A stretch of DNA of 64,000 bases from assembly GCF_003751505.1 (NCBI RefSeq), contig NZ_RJVB01000008.1:124001-188000 (forward strand), written 5' to 3'. Both the position numbers and the translations under genes were made by a program. This document shows positions 12,371 through 21,857 of this stretch, piece after piece (the stretch's first letter is position 1; the number at the start of each line of letters is the position of its first letter). The notes under the pieces are model-generated. The model was given only the letters and a program-made list of their open reading frames with translations, was not told where the DNA came from and did not search any database. This DNA is from Erwinia sp. JUb26. Its GTDB lineage: Bacteria > Pseudomonadota > Gammaproteobacteria > Enterobacterales > Enterobacteriaceae.

Positions 12371-13324
12371 TCAGCGCGTCAGGTGATGCCAGGCATGGGC
12401 CGCCTCCTTGTGTGCCGTCACTGCCGCGGGCAGGCGCAGGGTCATCTGCATAAAACCGTGGACCACGCCGGGGACGATGCTCAGGCGATCGTCGCGCCCC
12501 AGCGCGTGCAGGCGGGCGGCGAACAGCTCGCTGTCGCTGCACAGCGGATCGATTTCTGCCGCATTCAGCCACAGCGGTGGCAGCGCCTTCAGCGCCGCAT
12601 CGCTGGCGTGCAGGGGGGCCGTCAGCGGCTGCCGGCGCGCCTGTGCATCCGGCTGATACCAGTGCCAGTAGCGCTGCATTTTTTCGCGGGTCAGCCCCGG
12701 GCCGCCGGCGAACTGTTGATAGGAGGCGGTAGTAAAATCCGCGCCGTACACGCCGTAAAACAGCAGGCCGCAGCAGGGGCGAACGGCGTCTTCCGGCAGG
12801 GAGAGCATCAGCGCCACGGCCAGATTGGCCCCGGCGCTGTCACCGGCCAGCCCCAGGCGCCGGCGGTCCAGATGCGGGAACAGCTTGCCGCTGCTGAGCT
12901 GCTGCCACAGGCGCTGCGTGTCCTCCAGCCCGGCGGGATAAGGGTGTTCCGGGGCCAGGCGGTAATCAAACAGAATGACCGGCACGCCGCTTTCGGCGGC
13001 CAGCACCCGCGCGCTGCGCTGGTGGCTGGCGGCGCTGCAAAACGCCCAGCCGCCGCCGTGAACGTAGACGATCGCCCCCGGCCCGGCGTTCTCCGGGGTG
13101 TACAGCGTACCGGTAATCGTCGGCTGCCCGGCTTCCTGCAGCGTAAACGGCGTTACCTGCGCCATCGGCGGCAACTGCTGATTCCAGCGCCGGTTGCCGC
13201 GCTCCGCCTGCGCCCGTCCCTCAGCGGGGGAGAGCGTGGTCGGGTCCGGCAGCCCGGCGTCTTCCTGCTGGAGTTCACGCAGCAGCGCGGCCATTTCCGC
13301 CGAAGGCACTCCGTTCAGGCTCAC
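12371..13324 (-). CDS. Alpha/beta hydrolase, HSL/acetyl-esterase family
   Basis: Predicted esterase of 317 residues. It has the family IV oxyanion motif HGGGW near residues 90-94, the nucleophile motif GDSAG near 161-165, an acid residue in EIDPLCSD and the catalytic His in GVVHGF. The start overlaps the stop of the GntR regulator by 4 bases, so the two form one transcription unit. A role in deacylating a sugar ester or other imported compound is inferred from the neighbourhood only. Confidence 0.88.
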   Translation of the reverse strand: MSLNGVPSAEMAALLRELQQEDAGLPDPTTLSPAEGRAQAERGNRRWNQQLPPMAQVTPFTLQEAGQPTITGTLYTPENAGPGAIVYVHGGGWAFCSAASHQRSARVLAAESGVPVILFDYRLAPEHPYPAGLEDTQRLWQQLSSGKLFPHLDRRRLGLAGDSAGANLAVALMLSLPEDAVRPCCGLLFYGVYGADFTTASYQQFAGGPGLTREKMQRYWHWYQPDAQARRQPLTAPLHASDAALKALPPLWLNAAEIDPLCSDSELFAARLHALGRDDRLSIVPGVVHGFMQMTLRLPAAVTAHKEAAHAWHHLTR

Positions 13325-14040
13325 AGCAGTTTCCCCGCGTCCGGCTGGGTCAGGTCCGGCCCGAAATCTACGGCGGTACGGATATGGTGCGACAGGCAGG
13401 CGACCAGCGCCGCGCTGTCTCCGCCGTCGATGGCGTCGATCAGCAGGTGGTGGCGCTCGGCGCTGTCCAGCAGCCGCGAGGTATCGCCGCCGCCGCAGTG
13501 CAGAATTTTATACCGGTGGTTGTGCACCAGGCAGCGCTTGAGGATCGGCTCGACGTTGGGCAGCTGCGCGCAGCTGTAAAGCCGCAGGTGGAATGCGCGG
13601 TCGTAGCAGGAGAGCAGATACTCATCCCCGGCGCGGGCGGCGGCGATCATCGCCTCGATATCCTTCAGTAGCAGGGTGCGCAGCTGAGCGCGGGCATCCG
13701 CCGTCAGTTCCAGCACGCGCGATACGGCGCGGCACTCAATATCGTGGCGGATGTGGATCATTTCTATCGCCTCCTGTTCGGTGCAGGGCGAGATTTGGGT
13801 TCCCCGGTGCGGCTGACGATGAACCAGACCTTCCTGCTGGAGCGCCAGCAGCGCCTCGCGCACCGTGCTCTGGCTGTAGCCAAAGCGCTGCGCCAGATCC
13901 AGCTCCAGCACCACCGACATCGGCGGCAGGATGCCGAGTACGATCTGCTGCTGTAACAGCTCGAACAGCGCGCTGCTGCGGCGGCCGATATCGCTGATTT
14001 TTCCAGGAAGTGTGCTCAGGTTAAAAGTTTCAATCGCCAT
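13321..14040 (-). CDS. GntR/FCD-family transcriptional regulator
   Basis: DNA-binding regulator of 239 residues. The N-terminal winged helix-turn-helix reads LAQRFGYSQSTVREALLALQQEGLVHRQPHRGTQI. The C-terminal all-helical FCD ligand domain contains metal-site-type His residues (IRHDIE, RAFHLRL, HHLLIDAI, LSHHI). It faces the divergent ATPase gene; the gap holds a perfect palindrome that is a good operator candidate. It probably controls the importer and catabolic genes on both sides. Confidence 0.92.
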   Translation of the reverse strand: MAIETFNLSTLPGKISDIGRRSSALFELLQQQIVLGILPPMSVVLELDLAQRFGYSQSTVREALLALQQEGLVHRQPHRGTQISPCTEQEAIEMIHIRHDIECRAVSRVLELTADARAQLRTLLLKDIEAMIAAARAGDEYLLSCYDRAFHLRLYSCAQLPNVEPILKRCLVHNHRYKILHCGGGDTSRLLDSAERHHLLIDAIDGGDSAALVACLSHHIRTAVDFGPDLTQPDAGKLL

Positions 14041-14061
14041 TTTTTATTAACACTTGTTTAA

Positions 14062-14075
14062 CGTTATCGATAACG
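14062..14075. promoter_or_regulatory. Perfect 14-bp palindrome, candidate operator
   Basis: CGTTATCGATAACG is a perfect palindrome 21 bases upstream of the GntR regulator start and about 160 bases before the divergent ABC ATPase. Its position in the divergent gap suits autoregulation and control of the transport genes. Binding by the neighbouring regulator is inferred. Confidence 0.55.
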
Positions 14076-14233
14076 ATATTTATACTTACGAACAAAAAAC
14101 ATGCAATGTACGGTTCTGAAAATGTGATCGACCCGGAAAAATAAAAATCGGGAGATGACTTACCTTCACTCTGCATGGTCGTCTGGAAGTCTGCGGTATC
14201 CCGGCCATGACCTGGAACGATGAGGCAACAACC

Positions 14234-15394
14234 ATGGCAGTGATTTCACTGGAAAAAATTACCAAGCGTTACGAGCATATTCAGGCCATTCACGGTATCG
14301 ATCTGCATATCGAAGACGGTGAATTCGTGGCTTTTGTCGGCCCGTCCGGCTGCGGAAAAAGCACCCTGCTGCGGATGATCGCCGGGCTGGAAGAGATCTC
14401 CGGCGGCCTGCTGCGCATCGGTGATGAGGTGGTGAACCACCTGGAACCGAGCGAAAGGGAGATTGCGATGGTGTTCCAGGATTACGCGCTCTATCCGCAT
14501 ATGACCATCGCGGAGAACATCGCTTTCGGCCTGAAAATGAAAAATAACGATCGTGAAGATACCCGCCAGCGGGTGGAAGAGATCGCCAAAATGCTACAGC
14601 TGAGCCATCTTCTGGCGCGTAAACCCGGGCAGCTCTCCGGCGGCCAGCGGCAGCGCGTGGCGATGGGCAGGGCGATTATCCGCCGCCCGCGCGCCTTCCT
14701 GTTCGATGAGCCGCTTTCCAACCTGGACGCCAAGCTGCGCGTGGATATGCGTATTCAAATCAAGCGGCTGCACGCGCTGCTGAAAACCACCACCATCTAC
14801 GTGACCCACGATCAGGTGGAGGCGATGACGCTGGCGGACCGGGTGGTGATCCTGCGCGAGGGGCGCATCGAACAGGTGGGCACGCCGATGGAGGTGTATA
14901 ACCATCCGGTGAACAAGTTTGTCGCCGAGTTTATCGGATCGCCGCAGATGAACATGCTGGAAGTGGAAGTGCAGCAGCTGACCGGCGGGCCGGTGCTGAA
15001 GTTTGGCCGCTGCGAGATCCCACTACGCTCGGTTGAGGCGGAGCACGGCACCCGGCTGCTGATGGGCATTCGCCCGGAACATCTGGAACCGCCGCGCTTT
15101 GGCGTACGCAGCGAGCGCATTCCGCTGCCGGCGCTGGCCGATGTGATTGAGCCGCTGGGTTCCGATACGCTGGCGCTGTGCCGCGTGGAGGAGCAGGAGC
15201 TGACCGCGCGCCTGACGCCGGGGCGCGTCAGCCAGCCGGGGGATTTTGTGGAACTGTCCATCGACCCCGCGCAGATCCATCTGTTTGACGATAACGGGGC
15301 GCTGGTGCCGTTTACTCACCTGGACGGCGGGCTGCACACCCCGTTCCTCTACAGCGCCGAGTACAGCCAGCAGCAGATCGCCCGGCACAGCTGA
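14234..15394 (+). CDS. Sugar ABC transporter ATP-binding protein (UgpC/MsmK/MalK type)
   Basis: ATPase of the adjacent CUT1 importer, 386 residues. Walker [10 protein letters not shown] is at residues 36-44; the signature LSGGQRQR, Walker [16 protein letters not shown] and H-loop [15 protein letters not shown] follow. The C-terminal OB-type regulatory domain (residues about 240-380, MGIRPEHL) marks the MalK-like subfamily. I chose the ATG at 14234 (GAGG site 8 bases upstream) over one 27 bases earlier. It is transcribed away from the rest of the system and ends one base from the convergent yjiN stop. Confidence 0.93.
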   Translation: MAVISLEKITKRYEHIQAIHGIDLHIEDGEFVAFVGPSGCGKSTLLRMIAGLEEISGGLLRIGDEVVNHLEPSEREIAMVFQDYALYPHMTIAENIAFGLKMKNNDREDTRQRVEEIAKMLQLSHLLARKPGQLSGGQRQRVAMGRAIIRRPRAFLFDEPLSNLDAKLRVDMRIQIKRLHALLKTTTIYVTHDQVEAMTLADRVVILREGRIEQVGTPMEVYNHPVNKFVAEFIGSPQMNMLEVEVQQLTGGPVLKFGRCEIPLRSVEAEHGTRLLMGIRPEHLEPPRFGVRSERIPLPALADVIEPLGSDTLALCRVEEQELTARLTPGRVSQPGDFVELSIDPAQIHLFDDNGALVPFTHLDGGLHTPFLYSAEYSQQQIARHS

Positions 15395-15395
15395 G

Positions 15396-16673
15396 CTAAA
15401 TCAGCATCGGGATCAGCGACAGCAGATAGAGCAACAGGCCGATCGCGCCGCCGACCAGCGTGCCGTTAATGCGGATGCGCTGTAAATCGCGGCCGATATT
15501 CAGCTCCACCTGGTGCGACATATCGGCCGCGTCCCAGCTTTTGACCGTGTCGCTGATATGGCGGCTGAGGAAGTCGGAGAACTCCGGCGCCACGCCCGCC
15601 GCCGCCTCTTCCAGATGCTGGTTCAGCGAGCTGCGCAGGGTGGCATCCTGCATCAGCGTGTCGCCGAACCACTGCCCGGCGGCGCTGACCTTCGCATGCA
15701 GGCGGGAGTCCTCGCGGCTGAGATCCTCCTTCAGCCAGCCGCGCAGATCGCCCCACAGCTGGGCGATATAGCCGTTCAGCGCCTCGTCCTCTTTCAGGTA
15801 GCGCTTCACCTCTTCGGCCTTCTGCGCCATCTCCGGATCGGTTTTCAGCCGTACGATCAGCCGCTGCACCGCACGATTAAAGCCCTGGCGCAGCGCGTGG
15901 GTGGGATCGTTTTCGATCTCGCTGAGAATCGACTGCACTGCGCTGGCCGCCAGATCGGCACTCTTTTCCCCCAGCCATTCGCTGGGCAGCATTTTTTCCT
16001 TCAGCGGGTGCTCACGCTTAAGCCAGCGCACCACCTGCAGGGCGATAAATTCGTGGGTGCCGGGGCGGTTAATCAGCTGCAGCACCTGGGCGAGGGCGTC
16101 ATCCAGCAGCTGCTGGTGGCGGTTATTTTTGGTCAGGCTTTCCAGGATCAGCGCCGACGACTGGCTGAGATCCACCTTGTCGATCGCCTTGTGGATCGCC
16201 TGGCGCATAAACTGCTGGATGCGCCGGTCGTCGGCCAGGTCGAGAAAGCCGCGCACCAGCTTCAGCAGATAGCCGCTGAGCCGCGCGGCGTTCTCCGCTT
16301 TACTCAGCCATTCGGCGACGATCCGCGCCGGATCGTGGCGGCGGATCAGCTCCAGCAGCGATCCGGTGTTGAGGAATTTATCCTGCACGAACAGCGCAAG
16401 GTTGTCGGCGATGCGATCCTTGTTACGCGGAATGATCGCCGTGTGGCGGCCGACCAGCGGGATTGGCACCCGGCGGAACAGCGCGCTGACCGCGAACCAG
16501 TCCGCCAGCGCGCCCACCATCGACGCCTCGGCCACCGCCTTCAGCCCGCTCACCCACAGGCTCGGCGGGTAGTACAGCGGCCAGATCAGCGTGGCGATAA
16601 ACAGCAGCGCCGCGCCCCCCAGTAACAGCAGCGGCAGGCGCTTTGCCTGCCTCAGTTCATGTTCTTTATCCAT
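15396..16673 (-). CDS. yjiN: DUF445 inner-membrane protein YjiN
   Basis: DUF445-family protein of 425 residues and unknown function. It has a hydrophobic segment near residues 15-40 and another at the C terminus ([19 protein letters not shown]) around a long soluble region. Family stretches are [20 protein letters not shown] and [22 protein letters not shown]. The start [11 protein letters not shown] is preceded by AAGGAG with close spacing; an in-frame GTG 24 bases upstream is an alternative but overlaps yjgR. It lies 7 bases after yjgR, so both are probably cotranscribed. Confidence 0.92.
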   Translation of the reverse strand: MDKEHELRQAKRLPLLLLGGAALLFIATLIWPLYYPPSLWVSGLKAVAEASMVGALADWFAVSALFRRVPIPLVGRHTAIIPRNKDRIADNLALFVQDKFLNTGSLLELIRRHDPARIVAEWLSKAENAARLSGYLLKLVRGFLDLADDRRIQQFMRQAIHKAIDKVDLSQSSALILESLTKNNRHQQLLDDALAQVLQLINRPGTHEFIALQVVRWLKREHPLKEKMLPSEWLGEKSADLAASAVQSILSEIENDPTHALRQGFNRAVQRLIVRLKTDPEMAQKAEEVKRYLKEDEALNGYIAQLWGDLRGWLKEDLSREDSRLHAKVSAAGQWFGDTLMQDATLRSSLNQHLEEAAAGVAPEFSDFLSRHISDTVKSWDAADMSHQVELNIGRDLQRIRINGTLVGGAIGLLLYLLSLIPMLI

Positions 16674-16680
16674 AAGCTCC

Positions 16681-18183
16681 TTACTTCTTCCTGCCACCCA
16701 TAATACTGCCCAGCACGCCGCGAATAATCTGATTGGTGATCTGCCGTGCGGCGCTTTTCGCCACGCTCTGCATCACCCCGTCGCGCTTGCCGCCGCGCGG
16801 CCCGGTGCTGCCGAACAGAATATCCTTCAGCCCGCCGAGAATGCCGTCATCCACCGCCACGCTGTTGCCTTTGGCCGGCGGTGCGCTGGCCCGATCGCTG
16901 GCCTCCTGCGCGCCCTGCTGCAGTTTTTCCCACGCGGATTCTCGGTCCAGCACTTCATCATACTTGCCCGAGAGCGGCGAGTGATTGATCAGACCGTTGC
17001 GTTCGTCGTCGGTGACCGGACCCATCCGCGATCCGGGGGCGATCACCATCGCACGCTGCACCACCGACGGGCTGCCTTTTTCATCGAGAAACGAGATCAG
17101 CGCTTCGCCGGTGCCCAGCTCCTGAATGGCGGTAACGGTATCGAAGGCGGGATTGGCGCGCATGGTGTCCGCCGCGGCCTTAACCGCTTTCTGATCCTTC
17201 GGCGTAAAGGCGCGCAGGGCGTGCTGCACGCGGTTACCGAGCTGGCCAAGCACCATATCGGGGATGTCCGCCGGGTTCTGCGACACAAACCAGACGCCGA
17301 CGCCCTTCGAGCGAATCAGGCGGATCACCTGCTCAATTTTATCCAACAGCACCTGGGGCGCGTCGCTGAACAGCAGGTGCGCCTCATCGAAGAAGAACAC
17401 CAGCTTCGGCTTGTCGAGATCGCCCGCTTCCGGCAGCTGCTCGTAAAGCTCAGACAGCAGCCACAGCAGGGTGGTGGCGTACAGCTTGGGCATCTGATAG
17501 AGCTTTTCGGCGGCTAAAATATTGATGATGCCGCGCCCGGCATCGTCGGTGCGCATCCAGTCGCGGATATCCAGCATCGGCTCGCCGAAGAAGTATTCCG
17601 CGCCCTGCTGCTCCAGCGCCAGCAGACCGCGCTGGATAGCCCCGACCGAGGCGCTGTTGATATTGCCGTACTGGCTCTGAAAAGCTTTGGCGTTCTCGCC
17701 GATGTACTGGGTCATCGCCCGCAGATCTTTAAAATCAAGCAGCAGCAGCCCCTGGTCATCGGCCACGCGGAAGATGATTTGCAGCACGCCGCTCTGCACT
17801 TCATTAAGGTTCAGCAGGCGCGCCAGCAGCAGCGGGCCGAGATCGCTGACCGTGGCCCGCACCGGATGGCCGCGCTCGCCGAAGATATCCCACAGCACCG
17901 CCGGATTGCTCTGCGGCTCCCAGTCGGTGACGCCGATTTTGGCCAGCCGCGCGCTGAGCTTTTCAGAGCTGACGCCGTCTTTCGCTATCCCGGTCAAATC
18001 GCCCTTCACATCCGCTAAAAACACCGGCACGCCGATGGCGGAGAAGCTTTCGGCAATTTTTTGCAGCGTGACGGTTTTCCCGGTGCCGGTTGCGCCGGTG
18101 ATCAGCCCGTGGCGGTTGGCAAAGGCGGGCAGCAGATGCAGCAGGTGTTCAGGGGTTCGGGCAATCAGCAGCGGCTCGGTCAT
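16681..18183 (-). CDS. yjgR: DUF853 HerA-like ATPase YjgR
   Basis: Predicted P-loop ATPase of the HerA/FtsK superfamily, 500 residues like the E. coli protein. The start [21 protein letters not shown] leads into Walker A GATGTGKT near residues 29-36. Walker B appears as [12 protein letters not shown] near 241-252, and [12 protein letters not shown] is an arginine-finger or sensor region. A Gly- and Lys-rich tail ends the protein. The cellular role is unknown. Confidence 0.93.
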   Translation of the reverse strand: MTEPLLIARTPEHLLHLLPAFANRHGLITGATGTGKTVTLQKIAESFSAIGVPVFLADVKGDLTGIAKDGVSSEKLSARLAKIGVTDWEPQSNPAVLWDIFGERGHPVRATVSDLGPLLLARLLNLNEVQSGVLQIIFRVADDQGLLLLDFKDLRAMTQYIGENAKAFQSQYGNINSASVGAIQRGLLALEQQGAEYFFGEPMLDIRDWMRTDDAGRGIINILAAEKLYQMPKLYATTLLWLLSELYEQLPEAGDLDKPKLVFFFDEAHLLFSDAPQVLLDKIEQVIRLIRSKGVGVWFVSQNPADIPDMVLGQLGNRVQHALRAFTPKDQKAVKAAADTMRANPAFDTVTAIQELGTGEALISFLDEKGSPSVVQRAMVIAPGSRMGPVTDDERNGLINHSPLSGKYDEVLDRESAWEKLQQGAQEASDRASAPPAKGNSVAVDDGILGGLKDILFGSTGPRGGKRDGVMQSVAKSAARQITNQIIRGVLGSIMGGRKK

Positions 18184-18417
18184 AGTCAGGTATCCATCTG
18201 GTTGAAAGGCGGGTGATTATCCTTCAAGCATAGCAGGCAGGGCCCGGCAGTTGTACGGCAAGTCCGTGCAGACGTTTTCACTGCCGCAATACGCGTAGAC
18301 TTATGTAAATCAAGATTATCAATCGTAATACATCCAATAGCACAAATTACCATAGGCATAAAATGATAAGCGGACTAATTATCTGGGCTGGTTTATTCAT
18401 CTGATAAGGGTAACGCT

Positions 18418-19196
18418 ATGTCAATTAATGGAAAAGTGGTCCTGGTAACCGGCGCGGGTCAGGGGATTGGTCGTGGAATTGCATTACGACTGGCACGCGA
18501 CGGGGCAGATATTGCACTGGTAGACCTGAACGACGACAAAATTAAGCTGGTGGCCGAAGAGGTGAAAGCCCTGGGTCGCCGTGCGATCACCATCAAAGCC
18601 GATATCAGCGTGCGCGAAGAAGTGTTCGCGGCGGTGAATGAGGCGGAGAAACAGCTCGGTGGCTTTGACGTGATCGTCAATAACGCCGGGATCAGCCAGA
18701 CCAAAAACCTGCTTTCCGTCACCAGCAGGAAGTAGAAAAGATCTTCCAGATCAACGTGCAGGGCACGCTGTGGGGCATTCAGGCGGCGGCCAGCAAGTTT
18801 AAAGAGCGCAAGCAGAAGGGCAAAATCATCAACGCCTCTTCCATTGCCGGCCATGAAGGCTTTGCGCTGCTCGGCATCTACTCCGCCACCAAATTCAGCG
18901 TGCGCGCGCTGACCCAGGCTGCGGCGAAAGAGCTGGCGGCGTTCGGCATCACCGTTAACGCCTACTGCCCGGGCGTGGTCGGCACCGATATGTGGGTGGA
19001 GATCGATAAACGCATGTCCGAAGAGACCGGCGCGCCACTGGGGGCCACCTACGATAAATACGTTTCCGGCATCGCCCTTGGCCGCGCCGAAACCCCGGAC
19101 GACGTGGCCGCGTTTGTCTCTTACCTGGCAGGCCCGGATTCTGACTATATGACCGGCCAGGCACCGCTGATCGACGGCGGTCTGGTATTCCGTTAA
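18418..19196 (+). pseudogene. Short-chain dehydrogenase (butanediol dehydrogenase/acetoin reductase type), frameshifted
   Basis: The N-terminal part (18418 to about 18723) has the NAD-binding motif TGAGQGIG and the NNAG motif. The C-terminal part continues in another frame with QEVEKIFQINVQGTLWG, the catalytic YSATK (YSATKFSVRAL) and ends DGGLVFR. A one-base deletion just after GTCACC (around 18723-18724) explains the break; adding one base restores about 259 residues with VTEQEVEK at the join. The product would resemble meso-2,3-butanediol dehydrogenase (BudC). Apart from the single break it looks intact, so a recent mutation or a sequence error is equally possible. Confidence 0.85.
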
Positions 19197-19220
19197 TCCG
19201 CGGGCGCGGTTCGCCTTTCG

Positions 19221-19248
19221 GCAGCGCCTCCCCGGCGCTGCTTTGTTT
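19221..19248 (+). terminator. Rho-independent terminator after the dehydrogenase
   Basis: Stem GCAGCGCC with GGCGCTGC, loop TCCCC, then TTTGTTT. It lies between the dehydrogenase stop (19196) and the convergent 505-residue gene (stop 19252), so it may serve both directions weakly. Confidence 0.8.
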
Positions 19249-19251
19249 GTG

Positions 19252-20769
19252 CTACAGCAGGTCCGGATCGCTGTAGTCGCGGTGCCACGTATAGCTGGTT
19301 AGCTGATCCTGATGGTAATCAACGTGGAAGCGGGCGCTCTCCCCGCCTGCGATGCCGCTGACGATACCTTCCTGTGCTGCGCCACTTTTATCCCGCCAGC
19401 TGGCGATTAACGCTGGCTGCCCGGCGCGCGGCTCGACCCGCAGCCATACCGCCGCCAGCACCTCGCTGCCCGCCACCTTGCGTCCGTCTGCCAGCTGCAG
19501 GCGGGTTTCCGCGCCGGGCTGCATCATCAGCGTGGTGAGCCAGAAGTTGCGGTCGCTCAGTTGGAAGAACTCACTCATCCGCGCCAGCCGCGCCAGAGTT
19601 AGTGGCTGCGCCTTCACTACCGCATCAACCAGTGCCGGATTGCCCACCACCTGCTGCGGTTGCTCCAGCGACTGCGAATATCGCTCCAGCGACAGCTGTA
19701 TATACGGGCGCTGAGTGGCAAAATCGTCCAGCTTCAGCTGCAGGCCCGCGTCAATCTGCTGCGAGAGAAGCTGTGCGGCGGCGGGCACGTCCACCGGTAT
19801 CGCCGACAACGCATGCATAATGCGCGCGAAGACGATCTCCTGATAGCCGCTCATCCACATCTCCTGCTTCTGGTGCTTCAGCTGGTCGAGCAGGCGGTCG
19901 ATGTTTTCGCCGTCGGCGCCGCTATCGATCAGGTATTTGGCCAGCCTGATACGATAGCTGTCGTTTTTAAAGCTCTCCAGATGCTGCCTGGCGAACGCCT
20001 GCGCCTGACGGTCGTCGAACTTGCGCACGTTGTCGAAGGCATACATCAGAATGCCTTCATCGTTACGCCCGCTGGTATCATTGAGCAGCCCGCGCGATAG
20101 CGGCAGAAGAGCGCGCTCGTGTTGCATGGTGGCGAAAATTGCCGCGCGCTTGGCGTTGCTGTACTTCTCGTCACGGGCGATGGCGGCGAGCTGCTTACCG
20201 GTATCGTCGTCATAAACCCGGCCGAACATGCCGCGGCTTTTGATAATCAGATTCAGCGCGTCGCGGTACTGCGACTCATCGGTGGCAGGATTGACGATCA
20301 GCGCCATCAGCCGCTGCTCCTCCGCGGCGTTGAGTGTGACCCGGGCATAGCCGGAGCCGCTGCGTTCGCGGGCGTAGCGCAGGGTTAACGAGTCCAGCAG
20401 GGCACTGGTGCGCAGATCTTCCAGCGCCTTACGGCCGCCGCTGTTGTCATCCTCAAAGCGCAGCCAGTTGTGCACCGTATCGGTGTAGTAGGCGGTCAGC
20501 CGCTTATCGAGGCCGTTGTAGCCAATCAGGCCAGCGACGGTGACCAGCACCGCGAACGCGGCAACGCCCCACTGCAGCCAGAGGCGGGTTTTCTCCAGCA
20601 CCTCCATCGAGCGGCTGATGGCTTTGTCGGTGATTTCCAGCTGAGCATTGTCGATTTTATCCTGTACCTGCTGCAGCAGCCGGCGATTCTCCTCGCGCAG
20701 TTGCTCCAGTTCGGCCTTGTGCTTCAGCACGTCCCGTTCCGCCAGCAGGGTGGTTAAATCCTTTTCCAT
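19252..20769 (-). CDS. Hypothetical coiled-coil membrane protein, 505 residues
   Basis: I do not recognise this protein. Residues 1-60 are charged and predicted coiled coil (EQLREENRRLLQQVQDKI). A single transmembrane segment follows at about 68-85 (WGVAAFAVLVTVAGLIGY). The remaining 420 residues look soluble and largely helical, possibly with repeats of the HEAT/TPR kind. There is no signal peptide, so the small N terminus is probably cytoplasmic and the large part periplasmic, or the reverse. Base composition matches the core genome. It stands alone between a dehydrogenase and a LysE exporter. Confidence 0.75.
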   Translation of the reverse strand: MEKDLTTLLAERDVLKHKAELEQLREENRRLLQQVQDKIDNAQLEITDKAISRSMEVLEKTRLWLQWGVAAFAVLVTVAGLIGYNGLDKRLTAYYTDTVHNWLRFEDDNSGGRKALEDLRTSALLDSLTLRYARERSGSGYARVTLNAAEEQRLMALIVNPATDESQYRDALNLIIKSRGMFGRVYDDDTGKQLAAIARDEKYSNAKRAAIFATMQHERALLPLSRGLLNDTSGRNDEGILMYAFDNVRKFDDRQAQAFARQHLESFKNDSYRIRLAKYLIDSGADGENIDRLLDQLKHQKQEMWMSGYQEIVFARIMHALSAIPVDVPAAAQLLSQQIDAGLQLKLDDFATQRPYIQLSLERYSQSLEQPQQVVGNPALVDAVVKAQPLTLARLARMSEFFQLSDRNFWLTTLMMQPGAETRLQLADGRKVAGSEVLAAVWLRVEPRAGQPALIASWRDKSGAAQEGIVSGIAGGESARFHVDYHQDQLTSYTWHRDYSDPDLL

Positions 20770-21080
20770 GTCACCTCAATTGGTTAGATAAATTTACCGT
20801 TCTCTGACGAATAATGACGCGCTGCCACCGGGCTGTAAATACCCGATTGCCGCTGATGACGCCAGACGGAGGATGCGGTGCGGCCGACATCTGTGCTGTA
20901 ACAGAGCATGCGCCATGCCCGGATTGGGATAACGCGCCAGGCGAGTTGGTTTCACCTGCACGGAGCGCCGCGACCAGTGCCAACGCAGTACATGCGTGGA
21001 AGAAAATTTTGTATGCTCACGATTGCCAGACGGGCCACAGACTCAGTAAGTTAGAAGGCTAACAATGAGGGAGGTGAATG
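20770..21080. other. Intergenic region without a recognised gene
   Basis: These 311 bases separate the divergent 505-residue protein gene and the LysE exporter. I see no RNA gene or convincing coding region, only the strong ribosome site of the exporter (GGGAGG) at the right end. Promoters for both directions must lie here. Confidence 0.5.
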
Positions 21081-21701
21081 ATGGATGCAGCGGTATTATC
21101 GGTAGTCTCAATTGGTGCAGCGCTGGGGCTGGGCGCGATGAGCCCCGGCCCGAGCTTTATTCTGGTGGCGCGGACCGCAGTGGCGTCATCGCGCCGCGCG
21201 GGCATTGGTGCCGCATTAGGAATGGGAGCGGGAAGCTTCCTGTTCGCCATTATCGCCCTTGCCGGGCTGCACACGCTGCTGAGCGCCGTGCCGACCCTGT
21301 GGCTGGTGCTGAAAACCGCCGGTGGCCTCTACCTGCTGTGGATGGCGTATAAAATGTTCCGCGGCGCGCGCCAGCCCTTAGCGTTGGATCTGCCGGGCAG
21401 CAACGGTAAAACCGCCCGCCGGGCCTTCCTGACCGCGCTGACCACCCAGCTGAGCAATCCCAAAACCGCCGTGGTATTCAGCGGCGTATTTGCTGCACTG
21501 CTGCCGCAGCAGGTTTCCCTCAGCATGTATCTGGCGATCCCGCTGGTGGCGATGATGGTTGACGGACTGTGGTATCTGTTCGTGGCCTTCGCGCTGTCTT
21601 CTCGCGGCCCGCGTAATACCTATCTGCGCTTTAAAGCCCCGCTCGATCGCCTGGGCGGTGGGGTGATGGCGCTGCTCGGTATCCGGCTGATTGTGAAGTG
21701 A
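21081..21701 (+). CDS. LysE/RhtB-family amino acid exporter
   Basis: Inner-membrane exporter of 206 residues with about five to six hydrophobic segments. The family N-terminal signature reads LGAMSPGPSFILVARTAVASSRRAG, and the central QLSNPKTAVVFSGVFAALLP is also typical. ATG codons occur at 21078 and 21081; the second is better placed relative to GGGAGG. It probably exports an amino acid such as threonine or homoserine, but the substrate is not evident. Its 3' end appears to be partly repeated downstream (see the repeat entry). Confidence 0.92.
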   Translation: MDAAVLSVVSIGAALGLGAMSPGPSFILVARTAVASSRRAGIGAALGMGAGSFLFAIIALAGLHTLLSAVPTLWLVLKTAGGLYLLWMAYKMFRGARQPLALDLPGSNGKTARRAFLTALTTQLSNPKTAVVFSGVFAALLPQQVSLSMYLAIPLVAMMVDGLWYLFVAFALSSRGPRNTYLRFKAPLDRLGGGVMALLGIRLIVK

Positions 21702-21826
21702 TGGCGCTTCTGTGAAGTGATGGCACTGCCGGGCATTCGTTTTATTGTATTTTGACGGTATTGCCGGGAATCGGTGCGATCGTGAAGCGGTGCCTCTGCC
21801 CGGAATGGGCTGACGGTGAAGCGATC
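21661..21826. repeat. Degenerate tandem copies of the exporter gene 3' end
   Basis: The last codons of the exporter (GTGATGGCGCTGCTCGGTATC...GTGAAG) recur imperfectly after its stop: GTGATGGCGCTTCTGTGAAG, then GTGATGGCACTGCCGGGCATTC, then ACGGTATTGCCGGGAATCGG...GTGAAG, then TGCCTCTGCCCGGAATGGG...GTGAAG. Unit length is about 20 to 50 bases and the copies diverge with distance, as expected for old slippage or tandem duplication. Confidence 0.6.
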
Positions 21827-21830
21827 GAAG

Positions 21831-21851
21831 GCGGGGAGCGATCCTCCCCGC
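21831..21851. terminator. GC-rich hairpin between convergent genes
   Basis: Perfect stem GCGGGGAG with CTCCCCGC and a 5-base loop, placed between the exporter and the convergent lipase stop (21858). It has no clear U tract, so termination activity is uncertain. Confidence 0.5.
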
Positions 21852-21857
21852 TGTGAT

